Source: Nostocoides sp. (GTDB taxonomy: Bacteria > Actinomycetota > Actinomycetes > Actinomycetales > Dermatophilaceae). Taken from it: DNA of 64,000 bases. The stretch spans positions 62,001 to 126,000 of the forward strand of contig JADJEA010000026.1 in the NCBI GenBank assembly GCA_016702415.1, given 5' to 3'. The stretch's first letter is position 1. Each line of letters starts with the position of its first letter. The notes under the pieces are model-generated. The model was not told the DNA's origin. It saw only the letters and a list, made by a program, of their open reading frames with translations, and searched no databases. Of this stretch, positions 8,359-16,337 are shown in pieces. A program made the translations under genes and the position numbers.

Positions 8359-9296
8359 ACGGCGGCCTCCCGTCCGACGCGCGCGTCGTAGGCCAGGACG
8401 GGGCGGGAACGGGCGAGGCTGTCCGCCTCGGCGGGGGACGGCAAGCCGGCGAAGAGATCATCCTCGATCTCGACGACGGGCACCACGGACGCCGCCGCTT
8501 CGTAGTCCTCCCACGGCCACACCCGCGCCTGGATCTCCCGGGAGAGAGAAAAGAACCAGCCGTCCGGGTCGATCTGGGTGGCGTGGGCCAGGAGGGCGGC
8601 GTCGCGGCGCTCGAACCACTGTGCACACTCGATCCGGGTGGTGACGCGGCGCTGGGGGCGCTCCCCCATGCGGGTGAGCCACTCGGCATACGGACTCTCC
8701 AGGCCCTCATCGAGCATCGCCTGGTGATAGGCCTCGATCCGGGCGCGGCTGAACCCCCCGTTGTAGTAGAGCTTGAGCGGCTGCCACGCCGGGCCGGCCG
8801 TCGGGAAGCGCTCGGGATCCCCCGCGGCGTCGAAGGCCGCCGTGCTCACGTCGTGGCACATGATGTGGTCGGGATGGGGATACCCGCCCTGCTCGTCGTA
8901 GGTCGTGACGACGTGCGGCCGGAAGCGGCGGATCTCGCGGACGAGCGCCTGCGCGGTGACCTCGATCGGCTCGCGCGCGAAACAGCCCTCGGGCAGCGGC
9001 GGGAGCGGATCCCCTTCCGGCAGACCCGAATCGACGAAACCGAGCCACGTATGCGCGACCCCGAGCACCTCCTGCGCCGCCCGCATCTCATCCCGCCGCA
9101 CCTGGGCGAGGTCGCGCAGGATGGCCGGGTCGCCCTTCAGGCGCGGGTTGAGGATGTCGCCGCGTTCGCCACCGGTGCAGGACACCACGAGGACTTCGAC
9201 GCCGGCGTCGACATATTTCGCCATCGTCGCGGCACCCTTGCTCGACTCGTCGTCCGGGTGGGCATGCACGCACATCAGCCGGAGACCGGAGGGCAT
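8355..9296 (-). CDS. mca: Mycothiol conjugate amidase
   Basis: Mca cleaves mycothiol S-conjugates to mercapturic acids during detoxification. It belongs to the zinc-dependent LmbE/PIG-L family. AHPDDE at residues 12-17 and HPDH at 141-144 provide the metal site. The closely related MshB deacetylase shares these motifs, but the long C-terminal half with WFERRDAALLAHATQ and WPWEDY fits Mca better. The 313-residue start at 9296 is preceded by GAGAGGA; an in-frame GTG or ATG 12 codons earlier is less well supported. Its presence is strong evidence for a mycothiol-using actinomycete. It is divergent from the DUF4307 gene. Confidence 0.92.
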   Translation of the reverse strand: MPSGLRLMCVHAHPDDESSKGAATMAKYVDAGVEVLVVSCTGGERGDILNPRLKGDPAILRDLAQVRRDEMRAAQEVLGVAHTWLGFVDSGLPEGDPLPPLPEGCFAREPIEVTAQALVREIRRFRPHVVTTYDEQGGYPHPDHIMCHDVSTAAFDAAGDPERFPTAGPAWQPLKLYYNGGFSRARIEAYHQAMLDEGLESPYAEWLTRMGERPQRRVTTRIECAQWFERRDAALLAHATQIDPDGWFFSLSREIQARVWPWEDYEAAASVVPVVEIEDDLFAGLPSPAEADSLARSRPVLAYDARVGREAAV

Positions 9297-9359
9297 GAAC
9301 GGGTCCTCTCGAGCGGGTGACATGATCGGCACATCCTCTCATCGCCCCCGGGAGTCCCC

Positions 9360-9806
9360 TTGGCCGCCGCGCACGATCCCGACCCGGACAATTCCGCCGA
9401 GGACCCTGCCTCCGAGGACACTGCCGCCGAGGACACTGCCGCCGCGCACACTCCCGCCGCGCACAGTCCCCGGTTCTGGTGGATCGTCGGCATTCTCGGC
9501 TGCCTGGCGATGACGGCGATCGCGGTGTGGTGGGGGCTCGCCGCCACGGTTGGCAGGGTCTCCTGGCAGCTCCGGTCGTATGCCGTGGTCGATTCCACCA
9601 CCGTCACCGTCACCTATCGCATCGACCGCCCGGCCGACACGGCGGTCGTGTGCTCCCTCAAAGCCCTCGACTCCGCCTTCGGGGCGGTCGGGATCGCCGA
9701 GGTGACGATCCCCGCCGGTCCGCAGCGCACCCTGACCCAGACGAGCACGATCCGCACCCGGGCTCTGGCCGTCACCGGCGTCGTCGACCGGTGCCACACG
9801 GCCTGA
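9360..9806 (+). CDS. DUF4307 membrane protein
   Basis: A 148-residue protein with an acidic, repetitive N-terminus, one membrane span at about 39-61 (FWWIVGILGCLAMTAIAVWW) and a C-terminal domain of about 80 residues. The latter resembles DUF4307, often found beside mca in actinobacteria. The domain has beta-rich character and two Cys residues (in VVCSLKAL and DRCHTA) that could pair outside the membrane. The start is TTG with GGGAG 5 nt upstream. The N-terminal segment is encoded by roughly 15-bp direct repeats around 9405-9455 (EDTAAEDTAA), a likely site of length variation. No function is known. Confidence 0.75.
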   Translation: MAAAHDPDPDNSAEDPASEDTAAEDTAAAHTPAAHSPRFWWIVGILGCLAMTAIAVWWGLAATVGRVSWQLRSYAVVDSTTVTVTYRIDRPADTAVVCSLKALDSAFGAVGIAEVTIPAGPQRTLTQTSTIRTRALAVTGVVDRCHTA

Positions 9807-9843
9807 GAAACCGCCTGAGAAAAGGACAGCCTGGGGCCGAGGC

Positions 9844-9899
9844 GGTAGACTGGACGGTCTACCCGCAGCGCGGTGTCCCCCGGCCACGGCCGGCGGGAC
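9844..9899 (+). promoter_or_regulatory. greA promoter box and structured leader
   Basis: TAGACT at 9846-9851 matches the TANNNT -10 consensus. It lies inside a perfect inverted repeat, GGTAGAC (9844-9850) and GTCTACC (9857-9863). A GC-rich hairpin follows at 9875-9899 (GTCCC and CGGCC pairing with GGCCG and GGGAC). If transcription starts near 9858, greA has a leader of about 125 nt carrying that hairpin. The repeat over the -10 box could be an operator or simply chance. Confidence 0.4.
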
Positions 9900-9984
9900 C
9901 CCCCTGCACCCACCCCGTCGCCCGGATCCGCCCACCCGCGGAACGAGCTGCGGCGTACCTTGACCGAGCACAAGGAGACTCACC

Positions 9985-10482
9985 ATGACCGAGACCCCGA
10001 CCCAGGCCAGCGGTGCCTACCTGACCCAGGAGGCCTACGACCGGCTGCAGGCGGAGCTCAAGGAGCTCCAGGGGCCCGGCCGTTCCGACATCGTCCGCCG
10101 CATCGAGGCCGCCCGCGCCGAAGGCGACCTCAAGGAGAACGGCGGTTACCACGCCGCCCGAGAGGAGCAGGGCAAGCTCGAGTTGCGCATCCGCCAGCTC
10201 TCGCAGCTGCTCGAAACGGCCGTCGTCGGCGACACCCCGCCGCCGGACGACGGGATCGTCGAGCCGGGGATGGTGGTGACCGTGACCCTGTTCGGTGAGG
10301 AGGAGACCTTCCTGCTGGGGTCCCGCGAGATCGCCGACGGCTCGATCCAGGTCTTCTCCGAGAACTCACCCCTCGGCGCGGCGATCAACGGAAAAAAGGT
10401 CGGCGACACCACGAGCTATGTCGCACCCACCGGCAAGTCTGTCGAGGTGACCATCGTCGCCGCGACGCCCTACGTCGGCTGA
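9985..10482 (+). CDS. greA: Transcription elongation factor GreA
   Basis: GreA binds the RNA polymerase secondary channel and stimulates cleavage of backtracked RNA. The 165-residue protein has the N-terminal coiled coil (about 10-85) with the conserved tip motif ARAEGDLKENGGYHAA, including the acidic residues that coordinate the catalytic metal. The C-terminal FKBP-like domain (about 90-165) contains NSPLGAAINGKKVGD. The start is supported by AAGGAG 8-9 nt upstream. It is monocistronic as far as can be seen; ilvA follows with its own -10 box. Confidence 0.97.
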   Translation: MTETPTQASGAYLTQEAYDRLQAELKELQGPGRSDIVRRIEAARAEGDLKENGGYHAAREEQGKLELRIRQLSQLLETAVVGDTPPPDDGIVEPGMVVTVTLFGEEETFLLGSREIADGSIQVFSENSPLGAAINGKKVGDTTSYVAPTGKSVEVTIVAATPYVG

Positions 10483-10508
10483 CCCTGGTCGGGGCCCCCA
10501 CCGAGGGC

Positions 10509-10514
10509 TAGGGT
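10509..10514 (+). promoter_or_regulatory. -10 box of a leaderless ilvA promoter
   Basis: TAGGGT ends 8 nt before the ilvA ATG, with no convincing ribosome-binding site between them. This is the spacing expected when transcription begins at the start codon. Confidence 0.45.
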
Positions 10515-10522
10515 GGCGCGCC

Positions 10523-11740
10523 ATGAGCGCCGCCACCGTCACCTATGCCGACGTCCTCGCCGCCCGCGAGGTGGTGGGGACGCTCGTGCGGCCCACGCCG
10601 ATGCTCCACTCCCGGGTCCTCTCGGAGAAGCTCGGGACGACCGTCCTGCTCAAGTGCGAGAACCTCAACCGGGCGGGGTCGTTCAAGATCCGCGGGGCGT
10701 TCACCCGCCTCTCGCGCCTCACCGACGAGGAGAAGGCGCGCGGCGTCGTCGCCGCGAGCGCCGGCAATCACGCCCAGGGTGTCGCCCTGGCCAGCCAGAA
10801 GCTCGGGATCGCCGCCAAGGTCTATATGCCTGTTGGCGCCTCGATGCCCAAACTCAATGCGACCCGGGGCTATGGCGCCACCGTCGAGCAATTCGGCACC
10901 ACCCTCGACGAGGCCATCGTCAAGGCCCAGGAGTATGCCGCCGCCACCGGCGCCGTCTTCATCCATCCCTTCGATCACCCGGACATCGTTGCCGGACAAG
11001 GCACCTGCGGGTTGGAGATCGTCGAACAATGCCCCGAGGTCCGCACCGTCGTGGTCAGTCTGGGCGGCGGCGGTCTCCTCGCCGGGATCGCTCTCGCCCT
11101 CCGTGAGCTCACGCCGCAGGCAACCATCGTCGGGGTCCAGGCGGAGGCGGCGGCCGCCTACCCGATGTCGCTCGCGGCCGGCCACCCCATCGCCGCAGAC
11201 AAGATGGCCACCATGGCGGACGGGATCGCCGTCGGTCTGCCCGGGAAGGTGCCCTTCGACGTCGTCCGCACCCATGTCGACCGTGTCGACACGGTGTCGG
11301 AGGATGCGCTGTCGCGGGCGCTGCTGCAATTGCTCGAGCACAACAAGCTCGTCGTCGAGCCGGCCGGTGCGGCGGCTGCGGCCCGCCTCAACGAGACCCC
11401 GGACCTCGGCTGGGAGGGCCCCGTCGTCTGCGTCTTGTCCGGTGGCAATATCGACCCGCTGCTGCTCCTGCGGATCATCCGGCACGGGATGGCCGCGGCC
11501 GGCCGCTACCTCCAGTTCCGGGTCGTCATGCCCGACCGGCCCGGGTCCCTCGCACGCCTCATCGCCGATTGTGCCGCCGCGGACGCCAATGTCATCGAGG
11601 TCGAGCACCAGCGCCACGACCCGTCGCTGCGCGTCGATGAGGTCGACATCCTCGTGCAATTGGAGACCAAGGGCCCGCAGCATTGTCACGAGGTCCTGAC
11701 CGGCCTGCGCGCGGCCGGCTATCGCCTGAAGTTCGCCTGA
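10523..11740 (+). CDS. ilvA: Threonine ammonia-lyase with C-terminal ACT domain
   Basis: This PLP enzyme deaminates L-threonine to 2-oxobutyrate. GSFKIRGA places the Schiff-base Lys at residue 55; SAGNHAQG (79-86) and the SLGGGGLLAG phosphate-binding loop are intact. After the catalytic domain a single ACT-like domain covers about 325-405. The 405-residue length matches the one-ACT-domain form often annotated as catabolic rather than the longer biosynthetic form. Whether it feeds isoleucine synthesis here cannot be decided, because no other ilv gene is in the window. It converges with the glmL-like gene, with only 4 bp between the stops. Confidence 0.94.
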   Translation: MSAATVTYADVLAAREVVGTLVRPTPMLHSRVLSEKLGTTVLLKCENLNRAGSFKIRGAFTRLSRLTDEEKARGVVAASAGNHAQGVALASQKLGIAAKVYMPVGASMPKLNATRGYGATVEQFGTTLDEAIVKAQEYAAATGAVFIHPFDHPDIVAGQGTCGLEIVEQCPEVRTVVVSLGGGGLLAGIALALRELTPQATIVGVQAEAAAAYPMSLAAGHPIAADKMATMADGIAVGLPGKVPFDVVRTHVDRVDTVSEDALSRALLQLLEHNKLVVEPAGAAAAARLNETPDLGWEGPVVCVLSGGNIDPLLLLRIIRHGMAAAGRYLQFRVVMPDRPGSLARLIADCAAADANVIEVEHQRHDPSLRVDEVDILVQLETKGPQHCHEVLTGLRAAGYRLKFA

Positions 11741-11744
11741 TCAC

Positions 11745-13091
11745 TCACCGCGGGTCCAGGAGACTGCGGGCGAGGGCGTCGGCGCGGCGCGGGTGGTCGT
11801 CGGCGAGCAGACCCACCGCGAAGAGGACGTATGCCGAGTCCACCCTCCCCCGCGCGGCCCGCGGCACCAGCCACCCGCCACCGTGGTCGGCGAGGACGGC
11901 ACCGAGGACCCGCTCCGCCGAGCCCGTCGGCGCATGCCGCAGGACCCCGCCGGAGCCGATGAGGATGCCGACGTCGCGCAGTGCGCGGGGCGCCTCACCG
12001 GGACCCGCCGCCCGCCCGTGGCGGCGGGCGGCGACGACGGCGGCGACGGTCGCGAGGGCGAGCTCGCTCTCCCACTCACCAGGCGACCCAGGGAGGTGGG
12101 CGACGTCGTGGAGGACGGCCTCGGCACACGCCCGGGTGGTGGACCCGAGGGTGAGGTGCTCGCGGTCGGCGGCCTCGACGACCCCGGGCGCGGACCAGCG
12201 CATCCCGAGGTCGGCCTCGACGGTGCGGGCGAACCGCAGCTGCGGGCTGATCTCCCGCCGCACCCCGGCATCCTCGCCCATGGGGGTCACCGCCGAATAG
12301 ACGTCGGTCGTCGCCCCACCGATGTCGATGGTGAGGGCGTCGCCGACACCGGCACCGGCGAGCACCTCCACCCCCCGCAGTACCGCGTCCGGCGTTGCGC
12401 AGCGGACGAGCCGGACGAAGTCCGCCGAGCGGGACAGGTGCTTTCCGCCGATCACATGGCGGAGAAAGGCCGCGCGGATGGCGGTGCGCGCCGACTGCGG
12501 CGCGATGACGCCGATGCGCGGCAGGACGTTGTCGGCGACGACGACAGTCCGGCCGGTGCGCTCGAGCGCGGCCCGGGCCCGGTCGGCAACGTCGGCATTG
12601 CCGGCGAGGACGACGGGCGCGGTGAAGCGCGCCGAACCGAGCCGAGTGGCGTTGTGCAGCAAGACATCCGCATTGCCGCCGTCGGTCCCGCCGACGAGGA
12701 GGACCAGGTCGGGCCGGCTGGCCCGCAGGTCGGCCATCGACGCGCGGTCGAGCCGGCCGGCGAAGACGTGGACGATCCGGGCGCCCGCGGACAAGCCCAC
12801 GCGATGGCCGGCGAGAGCGGTGACGCTGGCTTCGTACCCGACGACCGCCAGCCGCAGTCCCCCGCCGGCGCTGGAGCACGCGACGACGGGCGTCTCGCGC
12901 GGCGCCCCCGTCAGGGCGCGCACCGTGTCGATGCCGTCGAGGACATCGGTGGCGAGGGTCGTCGGGGTGGCGGCGGCGCGGCATACGGACCCGTCGGCGG
13001 CGACCAGGAGACCCTTGGTGAACGTCGACCCGACGTCCACGCAGAGGATCGGCCCGTCCTGCGCGACGGGCTCCGAACCAGGGTTCGTCAT
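11745..13091 (-). CDS. GlmL/MutL-type ASKHA ATPase (aminomutase reactivase-like)
   Basis: A 448-residue ATPase of the actin/Hsp70/sugar-kinase fold, similar to the GlmL protein found with B12-dependent glutamate mutase. It is unrelated to the DNA-repair MutL. The phosphate-1 motif CVDVGSTFTKG lies at 17-27 and the second motif DIGGATTDVYS lies in the middle, with GSGGVLRHAP near the C-terminus. Family members are thought to restore inactivated adenosylcobalamin mutases. No mutase subunit gene is near, so the partner must be elsewhere or the role differs. The ATG overlaps the DUF1992 stop, indicating coupled expression. Confidence 0.8.
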   Translation of the reverse strand: MTNPGSEPVAQDGPILCVDVGSTFTKGLLVAADGSVCRAAATPTTLATDVLDGIDTVRALTGAPRETPVVACSSAGGGLRLAVVGYEASVTALAGHRVGLSAGARIVHVFAGRLDRASMADLRASRPDLVLLVGGTDGGNADVLLHNATRLGSARFTAPVVLAGNADVADRARAALERTGRTVVVADNVLPRIGVIAPQSARTAIRAAFLRHVIGGKHLSRSADFVRLVRCATPDAVLRGVEVLAGAGVGDALTIDIGGATTDVYSAVTPMGEDAGVRREISPQLRFARTVEADLGMRWSAPGVVEAADREHLTLGSTTRACAEAVLHDVAHLPGSPGEWESELALATVAAVVAARRHGRAAGPGEAPRALRDVGILIGSGGVLRHAPTGSAERVLGAVLADHGGGWLVPRAARGRVDSAYVLFAVGLLADDHPRRADALARSLLDPR

Positions 13092-13471
13092 CTCGCCCGC
13101 CACCGCTGCACCATCACCTCGACATCGACCAGGGGTGCGACCAGTGACGGCAGCCGCGGGTCCCGCGGACGCAGCCGGTCGGCCCGAACCCGCGCGTTGT
13201 AGTCCTCCAGCACCGCTCGCACACTCGCCTCGGTGCACAGGTCGCGCAGCGATTCCGGGTATGCCGCGGCCTCCTTCCGCAGCGAGACCACCTCGGGAAG
13301 GGCGCCGGCCGCGTCGAGTCCCTCGCTGCGCAGCTTCCCCTTGACCCACCAATCGGGATCATCCGGGGACCCGAGATCGAGCGGCTTGCCGGCCCCCGGG
13401 AGATTGTCGAACTCCCCCCGCTCGGTGGCCTCGCGGATGAGGCGGTCGACGTGGGACTCGAAGAGCGCCAT
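13088..13471 (-). CDS. DUF1992 protein (DnaJC28-type conserved domain)
   Basis: The 127-residue protein matches the DUF1992 domain also present in eukaryotic DNAJC28 but carries no J domain. The family pattern is clear: VDRLIREATERGEFDNLPG followed by GKPLDL, then a helical region with EVVSLRKEAA and LRDLCTEASVRAVL. It is probably a small cytoplasmic helical protein. No biochemical role is established. It leads a two-gene operon with the GlmL-like ATPase (ATGA overlap). Its promoter must lie in the 167-bp divergent region shared with the SGNH gene. Confidence 0.85.
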   Translation of the reverse strand: MALFESHVDRLIREATERGEFDNLPGAGKPLDLGSPDDPDWWVKGKLRSEGLDAAGALPEVVSLRKEAAAYPESLRDLCTEASVRAVLEDYNARVRADRLRPRDPRLPSLVAPLVDVEVMVQRWRAR

Positions 13472-13510
13472 ACGCCCAGCCTGCCATGCGCCCCCGGCAA
13501 GGTGTCGGGT

Positions 13511-13560
13511 TGGTCACGAAATCGACCAGGGTTGCCGCGACGCGCTTCTTTTCGTGACCA
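13511..13560. repeat. 11-bp inverted repeat in a divergent intergenic region
   Basis: TGGTCACGAAA at 13511-13521 is repeated exactly inverted as TTTCGTGACCA at 13550-13560, with a 28-bp spacer. It lies between the DUF1992 gene (minus) and the SGNH hydrolase gene (plus), 40 bp before the former's start and 78 bp before the latter's. Position and symmetry suggest an operator for one or both promoters, or an RNA hairpin. Confidence 0.7.
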
Positions 13561-13638
13561 TGGACCCGGAGGGAGATCGGCGGGGGCGTCGGGAATGGGA
13601 CGCGTCTTCGTTGTGCTGACCCCGGCGAGGAGGCAGGC

Positions 13639-14748
13639 ATGGGACGAGCGCGACGCGCGCGGCGGATCGCGGCCACCGCGGCATACGGCGGCGGCGGACT
13701 CGCGGCCACGGCCGGGGCGTTGGGGGCCCTCGGGTACGGCCTGATCAAGGTCGAGGCCCGGATCGCCCGCAGGATCGTGGGGCGTCCCTTCGACGGTGCC
13801 CCCGAGGACGACCGGACGTATGGCGCGGGCGTCGGCCTCCCTCTCGACGTCGTGGTGCTCGGTGATTCCTCCGCCGCGGGTATGGGTGCCGACACCGGCG
13901 ATCAGACCGTGGGCGGGATCGTCTGCGGTGGCCTGGCGGCCCTGACCGGCCAGCCGGTGCGCCTGACCAATGAGGCGGTCATCGGCGCCGAGTCCGGCGA
14001 CCTGGAGCGGCAGCTGGCCAACGCCCTCGACCGCCTCGATCGCACGCCGGAACTCGCGATCATCCTCGTCGGCGCCAACGACGTGACCCACCGGATCGAT
14101 CGGTCGACGGCCGTGCGCCATCTGGAGGGGGTCGTGCGCCGCCTGCGCGGAACCGGGGCCGAGGTCGTCGTGGGGACCTGTCCCGATCTGGGGACCGTGC
14201 AGCCGATCCCGCACCCGCTCAAGGCGCTGCTGCGCCGGTGGAGCCGGGATCTCGCCGCCGCCCAGACGGTCGCGGTCGTCGAGGCCGGCGGGCGCACCGT
14301 GTCGCTCGGCGACCTCCTGGGGCCGGAGTTCGAGACCAGCCCCGCCGTGCTCTTCAGCAAGGACCAGTTCCACCCCTCACCCGCGGGGTACGCCCGCGTG
14401 GCGGCCGTCCTCCTCCCCACCGTCTGCGCGGCCCTGGGGATCTGGACACCGGGAGACACCACCGACCGTATGCCGCAGCCTCGCCGCGGCGAGTCCATCA
14501 CCCCCGTCGCGGTGGCCGCCGGGGCGGCGGTGCGCCATCCAGGGACCGAGGTCAGCGGGACCGATGTCGGTGGCACCGCCCGCGGCCCGCGGGGGCGCTG
14601 GGCGGTGCGGTTGCTGCGGCGGCAGGCGCCGGTTCCGGCCGAGCCCCACGAGGATGCACCGGAGGCTGAGGCCCGCCCCGTGGGCGAGACCGGGCCCGAG
14701 GGCGAGGCCGGGCCGCACGCGGCCACCGCGGACGCGTCTGCCGGCTAG
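13639..14748 (+). CDS. SGNH/GDSL-type hydrolase, membrane-associated
   Basis: A 369-residue esterase-type protein. The GDSS block with candidate nucleophile Ser77 (GDSSAAGMG), block III GAND at 145-148, and the DQFHP block with Asp242 and His245 form a complete SGNH active site. A hydrophobic Gly/Ala-rich stretch at about 12-35 probably anchors it or serves as an export signal. The last 100 residues are a disordered-looking Gly/Pro/Glu-rich tail not needed for the fold. GAGGAGG upstream supports the start. The substrate is unknown; acylated glycans or lipids are reasonable guesses. Confidence 0.85.
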   Translation: MGRARRARRIAATAAYGGGGLAATAGALGALGYGLIKVEARIARRIVGRPFDGAPEDDRTYGAGVGLPLDVVVLGDSSAAGMGADTGDQTVGGIVCGGLAALTGQPVRLTNEAVIGAESGDLERQLANALDRLDRTPELAIILVGANDVTHRIDRSTAVRHLEGVVRRLRGTGAEVVVGTCPDLGTVQPIPHPLKALLRRWSRDLAAAQTVAVVEAGGRTVSLGDLLGPEFETSPAVLFSKDQFHPSPAGYARVAAVLLPTVCAALGIWTPGDTTDRMPQPRRGESITPVAVAAGAAVRHPGTEVSGTDVGGTARGPRGRWAVRLLRRQAPVPAEPHEDAPEAEARPVGETGPEGEAGPHAATADASAG

Positions 14749-14845
14749 CGGGTCGGTGGGCTTGCCGGGCCGGGACCAAGCGGGTCGGGAGGGCCGGCGG
14801 TCGGCGTTGGCCAGGAAATGCCCCGGTGCTCATCTGCTCAAGTGG

Positions 14846-15130
14846 CTACGGGTCCAACGAGCGCCGCAAGCGCGCGAGGTCGGCTGCCGCGGCAGCGGGG
14901 TCGACCTTTGCGGCGAGCAGCGCGTCATACACCACCACCGTCAACTGATCGAGCAGGACGGCGGGACCGAGGTCGGGGACGGGGATGGCGGGGTGGAGGA
15001 GGGCGGCATACCCCTCGATCACCGCGCGAACCGGGACCCACAACGCACCCGCCTGGTCCAGCGGCAGCTGCTGCCACCGTCGGACCAGGCGGGTGAGTTC
15101 GGTCGAGACCGCGTCGGGCAGGGCCCTCAC
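14846..15130 (-). CDS. Hypothetical protein
   Basis: I do not recognise this 94-residue protein. It is rich in Ala, Leu and Val, predicted mainly helical and soluble, with a central segment LDQLTVVVYDALLAA and a C-terminal LARLRRSL. The start is GTG and no clear ribosome-binding site is seen. It follows the Bax-inhibitor gene by 13 bp on the same strand, so it is probably the distal gene of that transcript. Its reading frame holds across high-GC sequence, but small size keeps confidence moderate. Confidence 0.6.
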   Translation of the reverse strand: MRALPDAVSTELTRLVRRWQQLPLDQAGALWVPVRAVIEGYAALLHPAIPVPDLGPAVLLDQLTVVVYDALLAAKVDPAAAAADLARLRRSLDP

Positions 15131-15143
15131 GGTGCGGGCGAGG

Positions 15144-15986
15144 TCAGTCGCGCATCCGGGCCAGGAGGCGGAGGAACTCGATGTAGAGCCACACCAGGGT
15201 CACGATGACGCCGTGGGCGAGCAGCCAGGAGTACTGCTGCGGGGCGCCACTGCGGATCGCACGGTCGATGGCGTCGAAGTCGAGGGCCAGCGACACCGAT
15301 GCCAGGCCGACCGCAAAGATCGAGATCGCGATCCCGAGCATGCCCGTCCCGCCGAACCCGAAGGGCGTGTTGCTGATCATGGCGAAGATGAAGTTGACGA
15401 CCGCGAAGATCGCATAGCCGAAGATCATCAGCGTGACGATCCGGCGGAACTTGTCGGTGACCTTGATCAGGCCGGACTTGTAGGCGAGGAACATCCCGGC
15501 GAAGGTCGCCAGCGTCGCCACGACCGCGGTCGCGACCAGGCCCTGGCCGTAGACATCGTTGAAGACGTTGCTCACCGCGCCGACGAAGAGGCCCTCGAGG
15601 ACGGCATAGCCGACGATGAGCGGAACGCTGATCGTCTTCTTGAACGCGATGACCAGGCCGAGGATGAGGGTGCCGATCATCCCGCCGATCCAGAACATCT
15701 GGCCGAGTGCGCGGTTGCTGTCGGAGACGACCCAGCCGGCGGCGCCGACGCCGACGACGATCGCGAAGAGCCCGAGGGTCTTCATGATGACGTCGTCCAT
15801 CGTCACCCGGCCGGTCCGAAGCGGTCCGGCGGACGGACGGTCATACATATCCTGCAGTTGCCGGTCGGACACCTGACCGGGATAGCCGCCGGGGTAGGGC
15901 GTCTGCTGCGCGGGCGCGGTGCCGAAACCGGCATAGCCCGTGCGGGCGTCCTTCTCGATCCGGTCGAACACCGGGTTGCTGGCCAT
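15144..15986 (-). CDS. Bax inhibitor-1 / YccA family membrane protein
   Basis: A 280-residue protein with about seven membrane spans, starting near residue 68 after a Pro/Gly/Tyr-rich cytoplasmic N-terminus that includes YPGGYPGQVSDRQL. The transmembrane core includes GWVVSD, GLFVGAVSNVFN and DFDAIDRAIRSGA, typical of the actinobacterial Bax1-I branch. Family members are pH-sensitive calcium-leak channels in the few studied cases; the role here is unknown. GGAGG 9 nt before the ATG supports the start. The gene lies beside a tRNA gene and heads a two-gene unit. Confidence 0.9.
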   Translation of the reverse strand: MASNPVFDRIEKDARTGYAGFGTAPAQQTPYPGGYPGQVSDRQLQDMYDRPSAGPLRTGRVTMDDVIMKTLGLFAIVVGVGAAGWVVSDSNRALGQMFWIGGMIGTLILGLVIAFKKTISVPLIVGYAVLEGLFVGAVSNVFNDVYGQGLVATAVVATLATFAGMFLAYKSGLIKVTDKFRRIVTLMIFGYAIFAVVNFIFAMISNTPFGFGGTGMLGIAISIFAVGLASVSLALDFDAIDRAIRSGAPQQYSWLLAHGVIVTLVWLYIEFLRLLARMRD

Positions 15987-16126
15987 CGGGTCTCAGTCCT
16001 CCAGGACGTGGTCGGCGATGCCGTGGGCCGGCATCGGTTGTGACAGATCAAGCGTATGCCGGGCGGCGATTGTTCCCGGGGGACCGCGCGGGACGCGCCG
16101 CACCACCGCGCGGTGCCCGGCTCCGG

Positions 16127-16200
16127 TGCCCCCGACGGGAATCGAACCCGCACTGCGGCGATTTTAAGTCGCCTGCCTCTGCCGGTTGGGCTACGGGGAC
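16127..16200 (-). tRNA. tRNA with anticodon UAA (Leu by anticodon), class I shape
   Basis: The minus strand folds into a full cloverleaf. The acceptor stem is GTCCCCG with CGGGGGC, the D stem GCC with GGC, and the anticodon stem GGCGA with TCGCC around the loop CTTAAAA. The T arm is GCGGG-TTCGATT-CCCGT and the discriminator is A. The anticodon is UAA, which reads UUA (Leu). The variable region is only about 5 nt, whereas bacterial tRNA-Leu normally has a long variable arm. The gene encodes CC but not the final A of the tail. By anticodon it would be annotated tRNA-Leu, but its class I shape leaves charging identity open. Confidence 0.85.
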
Positions 16201-16337
16201 ACGTCCACGATACGTCGAGCCGGTGGCCCGCTGGGGTCGCCCGGGGGCGAGGCGCCGTTCGGTTCAACAGGACAACCCGGTTCGGGCGTGGGATGCTGGG
16301 CGGGTAATCTAGATACTCGGAAAGGAGAACCGCCACG

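Noticed and set aside
11745..13091. Annotation as DNA mismatch repair MutL
   Set aside because: The ASKHA phosphate motifs and absence of GHKL ATPase motifs show the GlmL-type family, which shares only the name.
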